10,673 bases of DNA from CAYHIW01 sp964356745 (GTDB taxonomy: Bacteria > Patescibacteriota > Microgenomatia > UBA1406 > GWC2-37-13): the NCBI GenBank assembly GCA_964356745.1, contig CAYHIW010000031.1:1-10673 (forward strand), in the 5' to 3' direction. Made by a program: the position numbers and the translations under genes. Below, piece after piece: positions 6,700-10,673 of the stretch. The notes under the pieces are model-generated. The model made no database searches. It saw only the letters and a list, made by a program, of their open reading frames with translations, and had not been told where the DNA came from. How positions within the stretch are numbered: the first letter of the stretch is position 1; every line of letters starts with the position of its first letter.

Positions 6700-7441
6700 C
6701 GAACACTTTCTAAGCCTTATCATTCCTGTTTATAAGCAAGAAAAAACGATCGTTAAAAATATCAAACATATTTGTTCTGTGCTGAACAATATTAGGTACG
6801 ATTATGAAATTATAGCTGTAGTAGATGGACTCACTGATTCTTCGCTAAAAAAAATCAAACAAGCCAAAATTCCAAAAGTAAAGACGCTCGGATACATTAA
6901 GAATCAAGGTAAGTCGTACGCCATCCGACTTGGCATGACTAAAGCGAGGGGAGATTACGTAATGTTTCTTGATTCAGGAATGGAGATTGACCCAAATGGA
7001 ATATCTATGCTTCTTGAACATATGGAGTGGTACAACGCAGATATAATTGTCGGTTCAAAAAGACATCCTGCTTCATATGTAATGTATCCGTTAGTACGCA
7101 AGGTTCTCAGTTATGGTTACTATCAATTAGTGAGAATCTTATTTAGCATAAAAGTAAAAGACACGCAGGCTGGAATTAAGGTTTTTAGAAGAAAAACACT
7201 CGAAAAGATTCTACCAAATCTCATGGAAAGACAGTTCGCAGGAGATCTTGAAATGTTGGTTGCGGCTGATACCATGGGATTTAAACGTATTTATGAAGCT
7301 CCTATTAAGATGGATTATGAGGTGGCGTCTTTCACATCCGCGGCAACATTTCAGGCGATTCGAGGTATTTTTATAGACACTCTTGCCATTTATTATAGGA
7401 AAAATCTTACTAACCACTATAAAAAGCATCGTAAGAAATGA
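6683..7441 (+). CDS. Family 2 glycosyltransferase, dolichol-/polyprenol-phosphate mannosyltransferase-like
   Basis: 252 residues with a GT-A fold of the DPM1/GtrB type. Visible are the LSLIIPVYK start of the nucleotide-binding fold (10-18), EIIAVVDGLTD with the UDP/GDP-binding Asp48, and the KNQGKSYAIRLGM segment (73-85) that corresponds to the common N.GKG.A...G. The metal site region is FLDSGMEID (95-103), followed by VKDTQAGIKVFRR and FAGDLEMLVAADTMGF, all in family order. Such enzymes move a sugar from a nucleotide donor to a polyprenyl phosphate, or prime a glycan, on the cytoplasmic face. No strong transmembrane helix is seen, so it is of the short soluble or peripheral type. The usual second Asp of DxD is Gly99. 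The gene overlaps the flippase by 17 nt and the next glycosyltransferase by 4 nt, so all three are likely to be co-translated. Donor and acceptor cannot be read from sequence. Confidence 0.88.
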   Translation: MEKRNNEHFLSLIIPVYKQEKTIVKNIKHICSVLNNIRYDYEIIAVVDGLTDSSLKKIKQAKIPKVKTLGYIKNQGKSYAIRLGMTKARGDYVMFLDSGMEIDPNGISMLLEHMEWYNADIIVGSKRHPASYVMYPLVRKVLSYGYYQLVRILFSIKVKDTQAGIKVFRRKTLEKILPNLMERQFAGDLEMLVAADTMGFKRIYEAPIKMDYEVASFTSAATFQAIRGIFIDTLAIYYRKNLTNHYKKHRKK

Positions 7442-8469
7442 AAAAAAATCCTACAGTCTCAGTTATTATTCCTGTAAGGAATCTTTCACATAGTCTACTT
7501 CATGAAAATCTTCCTGAACTAGCCAAACAAACATTCAAGAACTTTGAGATTATCATTCTTCCTAATAAACCCTCTCAATATGATCTGTCGCTTACTAAAA
7601 AGTATAAAAATTTACGCGTTTTTCCCACAGACACCACGACGAGACCTGCTCAAAAAAGAGACGCTGGCGTCAAACATTCTAAAGGTAACATCATTGCGTT
7701 TATTGACGACGACGCATACCCCGATAAAAATTGGCTCGAAAATGCAGTGAAACTTTTTAATAAAAAAGATGTAGTAGCGGTGTGTGGTCCGGGAATACTT
7801 CCTGCAAACACAAATCTGTGGGAAAAAATATTTGATGAGATGCTCAAAACATGGATTGGAGCAGGGGGGCATCAATATCGATTTACTAAACAAAAAACTC
7901 GCTTAGTAAATGACTTTCCTTCCATGAACTTTTTCATTAAAAAACATATTTTTTTAAAACTTGGTGGATTTAATAATAACTACTGGCCGGGAGAAGACAG
8001 CAAATTATGTAATGATGTTATCGTTAAGGAAAAGGGGAGAATTTTATATAGTCCGAGGGTTGTCGTATCCCATCACAGGAGAAATAATTTAACAGCCTTC
8101 TTAAAGCAACATGCTCAATATGGATTTCATCGGGGAGCATTTTTCGCTCATGGAGACCAAAACTCAAGAAGCTTAGCTTATCTTATCCCTTCTTTATTTA
8201 CTCTTTACATTATAGCTTCTACTTCTTATTTCGCTTCTATTATTGTTTCAGGAAAGCAGTTGCAAAACGTATATTTGATTTTCACTCCTCTCTTGATTTA
8301 TTGTATACTAATAGCGCATCTCATGATAAAAGCAATAATAAATACCAAAAACATCATCATTGGTCTGGGAGCAGCACTAAGTCTTTTTTTAACACACATC
8401 GTCTACGGAACCATGTTTATAAAAGGTTTTATTAAAGGACTCAACGCATCAGCAAATATCTATGAGTAA
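7438..8469 (+). CDS. Family 2 glycosyltransferase with C-terminal membrane anchor
   Basis: 343 residues. The GT-A domain begins with VSVIIPVRN (7-15), then RPAQKRDAGVKHSKGNIIAFIDDDAYPDKNWLE, in which Asp90-Asp92 form the metal-binding DDD motif. GGFN..YWPGEDSKLCND supplies the likely catalytic acidic pair Glu186-Asp187. SPRVVVSHHRRN and the QYGFHRGAF segment follow, as in rhamnosyl/galactosyl-type GT2 enzymes. Three hydrophobic stretches after about residue 245 should form membrane helices that tether the enzyme to the inner face, where lipid-linked glycans are built. The start overlaps the previous stop as ATGA, and the 3' end overlaps the ferredoxin gene by 8 nt. It probably extends the glycan that the flippase exports; sugar specificity is unknown. 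Confidence 0.88.
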   Translation: MKKNPTVSVIIPVRNLSHSLLHENLPELAKQTFKNFEIIILPNKPSQYDLSLTKKYKNLRVFPTDTTTRPAQKRDAGVKHSKGNIIAFIDDDAYPDKNWLENAVKLFNKKDVVAVCGPGILPANTNLWEKIFDEMLKTWIGAGGHQYRFTKQKTRLVNDFPSMNFFIKKHIFLKLGGFNNNYWPGEDSKLCNDVIVKEKGRILYSPRVVVSHHRRNNLTAFLKQHAQYGFHRGAFFAHGDQNSRSLAYLIPSLFTLYIIASTSYFASIIVSGKQLQNVYLIFTPLLIYCILIAHLMIKAIINTKNIIIGLGAALSLFLTHIVYGTMFIKGFIKGLNASANIYE

Positions 8470-8710
8470 ATCAAACATTCAAACGATTAAGAGAGGCGAT
8501 ATCGAAATTAAGATCATTCGCGACTTATGTATAAGCGCTGCTACCTGCATTGTGTATGCCCCAAGTACGTTTGATCTCGATGAAGATAACATCGCTATTA
8601 TTAAAGAGGGTGATTGGGATAAGCTTGAAAAAATTATTGCCGCTGCACAATCATGTCCTGTTGTTGCAATAGAAATATACAACAAGGGTAAGAAAATCCA
8701 TCCAAAATAA
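8462..8710 (+). CDS. Small single-cluster ferredoxin with three cluster cysteines, probably [3Fe-4S]
   Basis: 82 residues, close to the single-cluster bacterial ferredoxin fold. The cluster loop reads RDLCISAATCIVYAP with Cys23 and Cys29, and the distal ligand is Cys65 in SCPVVAI. The common pattern is C-x2-C-x2-C, but the middle Cys is replaced by Ala26, leaving C-x5-C...CP. Ferredoxins with this C-x5-C pattern, such as those partnered with actinobacterial P450s, hold a [3Fe-4S] cluster. An acidic segment (FDLDEDN, 37-43) between the ligands is typical of electron-carrier ferredoxins. It is a cytosolic one-electron carrier whose partners are not known. It overlaps the upstream glycosyltransferase by 8 nt and lies 1 nt before the iron permease, so it is co-transcribed with both. 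Nearby iron uptake and a radical SAM enzyme are possible links. Confidence 0.88.
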   Translation: MSKSNIQTIKRGDIEIKIIRDLCISAATCIVYAPSTFDLDEDNIAIIKEGDWDKLEKIIAAAQSCPVVAIEIYNKGKKIHPK

Positions 8711-8711
8711 T

Positions 8712-9533
8712 ATGTTACCAGCATTTTTAATTACCTATAGAGAGGTTATAGAAGCTTCGCTCATTGTTGCAACTATTCTTGGAATTCTTACCAAATTAGG
8801 ACAAAAAAATCAGATAAAAACCGTTTGGTTTGCTACTGGTGCAGCTACGTTAGTAAGTATATCACTGCTTATTTTAGGCAGTATTCTTGGATTTAATGTT
8901 CAGAAAATCTATTCAGGCAAGGTGGAAGAGACCATCGAAGGAATCTTCATGGTAATGTCAGCCATCTTCATCACCTGGGCTGTTTTTTTTCTTCACAAAT
9001 ACTTTTCACGTAAAAAAATCCATCTCATTAAGAAAATTAAGGAGCAGGTAGAGAAAGAGGAGCAAAGAGGGTTGTTTCTGCTCGTTTTTTCTGCAGTTTT
9101 TCGCGAAGGGTTTGAAATTGTATTATTTCTTTCGACAATTTATTTCTCTTCAGATCCGCAAAGTATTCTTACGGGATTTATTGGCGGCACAGTTCTTGGA
9201 CTTTTAACCTCTTCATTACTTTTTGCCGCAACGCTTAGACTTCCTGTTTTCTATGCATTTCGAACAACAAGTATTCTCTTAATTTTGTTTGCTGCGGGAC
9301 TTTTTGCACGCGGGGCACATGAGTTTGCTGAAGTAGGCATTATTCCAGAAATCGGCAAGATCACATTCGTATTTATTCCATCAACCGCAACCTACATGGG
9401 AAACATCATTAAAACTATTTTTGGATTAACAAGGAATATGGATGTCGTCCAGGTTTCGCTTTATTCCACCTACACTTTTTTTATGCTCTGGTGGGTGTTT
9501 TTCAAAAAACGTTATCAAAACGCAACGGGTTGA
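8712..9533 (+). CDS. FTR1-family iron permease
   Basis: 273 residues with seven likely membrane helices: about 2-26, 37-61, 75-95, 122-144, 148-172, 178-200 and 248-266. FTR1/EfeU proteins carry iron-binding REGxE motifs in helices 1 and 4. Here they read REVIE (10-14) and REGFE (131-135), so the essential Arg and Glu residues are kept. EETIEG (72-77) before helix 3 is also typical of the family. The protein should bring iron across the cytoplasmic membrane. In yeast and in EfeUOB the permease works with an oxidase or with periplasmic partners. None is seen here, although the window ends soon after. The ATG lies 1 nt after the ferredoxin stop. The TGA stop overlaps the -35 of the next promoter. 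The iron-permease family is confident; the choice of Fe2+ or Fe3+ is not. Confidence 0.92.
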   Translation: MLPAFLITYREVIEASLIVATILGILTKLGQKNQIKTVWFATGAATLVSISLLILGSILGFNVQKIYSGKVEETIEGIFMVMSAIFITWAVFFLHKYFSRKKIHLIKKIKEQVEKEEQRGLFLLVFSAVFREGFEIVLFLSTIYFSSDPQSILTGFIGGTVLGLLTSSLLFAATLRLPVFYAFRTTSILLILFAAGLFARGAHEFAEVGIIPEIGKITFVFIPSTATYMGNIIKTIFGLTRNMDVVQVSLYSTYTFFMLWWVFFKKRYQNATG

Positions 9534-9558
9534 CTTTTTTAACTCAGGTTGTCATACT
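9530..9558 (+). promoter_or_regulatory. Promoter of the B12/radical SAM gene, leaderless geometry
   Basis: TTGACT (9530-9535, 5 of 6 matches to the -35 consensus) is followed after 17 bases by CATACT (9553-9558, 4 of 6 matches), with TG one base before it (9550-9551). This is the best-formed promoter in the window. Initiation 6-8 bases past the -10 falls at about 9565-9567, at the ATG itself (9567). An alternative -10, TACTAT at 9555-9560, has a 19-base spacer. The -35 overlaps the FTR1 stop codon. Confidence 0.65.
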
Positions 9559-9566
9559 ATTAGGCA

Positions 9567-10673
9567 ATGGCTGTACTCAAAAAAAATGCCAAAAACGTAC
9601 TTCGTAAAACAACCAATACTCGCGGTGTTCCCATTAAGAAAATTAAGGATATCGTTGTTGTAGTAGGCTATCCTCCAATTGAATCAAAAAAGGGAGTTGC
9701 TCTTTTATCTCAAAATAGGCAGTTTCAGTATTTTAATGCAGCTACCTACATCTATCCAATGGTTCCAGCTTACGCAGCCTCAAACTTACAACATCATGGC
9801 TATAAAGTATATTGGATGGACGGAATATCGGAGAAGAAAAAATACGATCAATGGATTGACGAGCTTGCAGCCACGGGTGCAGACTATCTGATGGTTGAAA
9901 CCAAGTCGCCAATCGTCAAAACCCATTGGAAGCAAATCAATGATATAAAAGAAAAACTTCCTCATTTAAAATTGGTGTGGGTAGGGGACCATGTTAGTTA
10001 TTTACCTTTAGAATTGTTTGAAAACAGTAATCTTGACTACGCAATTACTGGAGGGGATTATGATTTTATGATCGTCAATCTTCTTAACCATATCTATATG
10101 GGAGAAGAACTAGAGGGTGGCGTATACTGGAGATCTACCAATAAAGACATTAAAGCAAAACCCAAGGGAATTTCTATTTTAAAAACAAAAGATAAGGTCT
10201 ATAATTCAGGTCCAGCATCTCTTAAACACAATCTTGATACGCTCCCATTTGTCGATCGCGATCTGACCAAATGGGAACTTTACGCATATGAAAATGGTAA
10301 TTATAAATATACTCCAGCAACTTACATGTACTCGGGACGTGATTGTTGGTGGAACCGTTGTACGTTTTGCGTGTGGGATCACACAATAAATCCCATTGGA
10401 TCATATCGCAGCTTCTCACCAGAACGATTATTTGCAGAAGTAAAACACGTAGTAGACAAATATGGCGTAAAAGAAATATTCGACGATGCGGGAACAATGT
10501 TTATCGGACCAAAATTGAAAAAATTCTGCGAATTACTGATAAAAAGTGGCTATAATAAAAAAGTTCGGTACGGATGTAATATGCGATTTAATGCCTTGAA
10601 TCAAGAATACTATGATCTTATGGGAAAAGCTCGCTTTCGATTCATTCTTTATGGAATGGAGTCCGGCAATCAA
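9567..10673 (+). CDS. B12-binding-domain radical SAM protein (3' truncated by window)
   Basis: From the ATG at 9567 an open frame of 369 codons runs off the window with no stop. The N-terminal half is a cobalamin-binding-like Rossmann domain: IVVVVGYPP, then PMVPAYAASNLQHHGYKVYW, and VWVGDHVSYLPLE (about 139-151), which resembles the GxHxTxxPxE loop of this family. TGGDYD stands where GEGE is common. A linker ending in LPFVDRDL leads to the radical SAM barrel with Cys260, Cys265 and Cys268 (DCWWNRCTFCVW), EIFDDAGTMF, and ILYGMESGNQ at the edge, typical of the GxESG strand. Such enzymes make a 5'-deoxyadenosyl radical and often perform methylations, ring formations or lipid and glycan changes. 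The cluster motif spacing here is C-x4-C-x2-C. The reaction cannot be assigned. The start is supported by the promoter just upstream. No Shine-Dalgarno sequence is present. Confidence 0.9.
   Translation, partial: MAVLKKNAKNVLRKTTNTRGVPIKKIKDIVVVVGYPPIESKKGVALLSQNRQFQYFNAATYIYPMVPAYAASNLQHHGYKVYWMDGISEKKKYDQWIDELAATGADYLMVETKSPIVKTHWKQINDIKEKLPHLKLVWVGDHVSYLPLELFENSNLDYAITGGDYDFMIVNLLNHIYMGEELEGGVYWRSTNKDIKAKPKGISILKTKDKVYNSGPASLKHNLDTLPFVDRDLTKWELYAYENGNYKYTPATYMYSGRDCWWNRCTFCVWDHTINPIGSYRSFSPERLFAEVKHVVDKYGVKEIFDDAGTMFIGPKLKKFCELLIKSGYNKKVRYGCNMRFNALNQEYYDLMGKARFRFILYGMESGNQ

Noticed and set aside
9521..9545. Rho-independent terminator at the FTR1 end (CAAC-GG-GTTG then a T run)
   Set aside because: The loop would be only 2 nt and the stem 4 bp; alternative pairings have internal mismatches. 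The TTGACT is better explained as the -35 of the next gene.
9442..10555. Several small plus- and minus-strand open frames between 9442 and 10555
   Set aside because: They are in other frames of the single long B12/radical SAM coding frame starting at 9567, which has clear family motifs.

Overview
The window looks like a compact, AT-rich bacterial chromosome of the Candidate Phyla Radiation (Patescibacteria). A Microgenomates-type lineage is my best guess, with low confidence at that level. The reasons are the very tight packing (about 115 non-coding bases in 10.67 kb), repeated 4-nt ATGA overlaps, divergent housekeeping proteins (FolD, LepA, pyruvate kinase), a one-cluster ferredoxin lacking a cluster Cys, and start codons without Shine-Dalgarno sequences. 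TGA acts as a stop (folD, pyk, first glycosyltransferase, FTR1) and Trp is TGG, so the code is standard; this argues against the UGA=Gly groups (Absconditabacteria, Gracilibacteria). No rRNA, tRNA, CRISPR array, transposon, integrase or phage gene was seen.

Layout. (1) Bases 1-2221, plus strand: the 3' end of gyrA, then folD and miaA overlapping by 4 nt, with an extended -10 promoter in the 32-nt gap before folD. (2) Bases 2218-5378, minus strand: pyk followed by lepA, again with a 4-nt overlap. lepA and miaA converge so tightly that their stop codons share TTAA. (3) Bases 5379-5427: a 49-nt divergent promoter region holding a perfect interrupted palindrome over the pyk -10. (4) Bases 5428-9533, plus strand: a five-gene chain with overlapping or 1-nt junctions: MOP-family flippase, DPM-like GT2, GT2 with C-terminal membrane helices, [3Fe-4S]-type ferredoxin, FTR1-type iron permease. 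(5) Bases 9567 to the window end: a B12-binding radical SAM protein with its own good promoter, cut by the window edge.

How the genes may work together. The left half is informational and central-metabolic housekeeping. The right half appears to be an envelope module: two glycosyltransferases that build or prime a lipid-linked glycan and a flippase that moves it across the membrane. Fused to it translationally is a small iron/redox pair (ferredoxin, FTR1), next to an iron-sulfur, cobalamin-dependent radical SAM enzyme that could modify glycan, lipid or another substrate. The link between iron supply, ferredoxin and the radical SAM enzyme is inference from proximity.

Most notable points: near-leaderless promoter geometry before several genes; a pyruvate kinase in which the K+-site Ser is Lys while nearby positions resemble K+-independent enzymes; a ferredoxin retaining only three cluster cysteines; a CX4CX2C radical SAM motif; and an altered C-terminal loop in LepA. 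I do not see a clearly new multi-gene defence or mobile system here.
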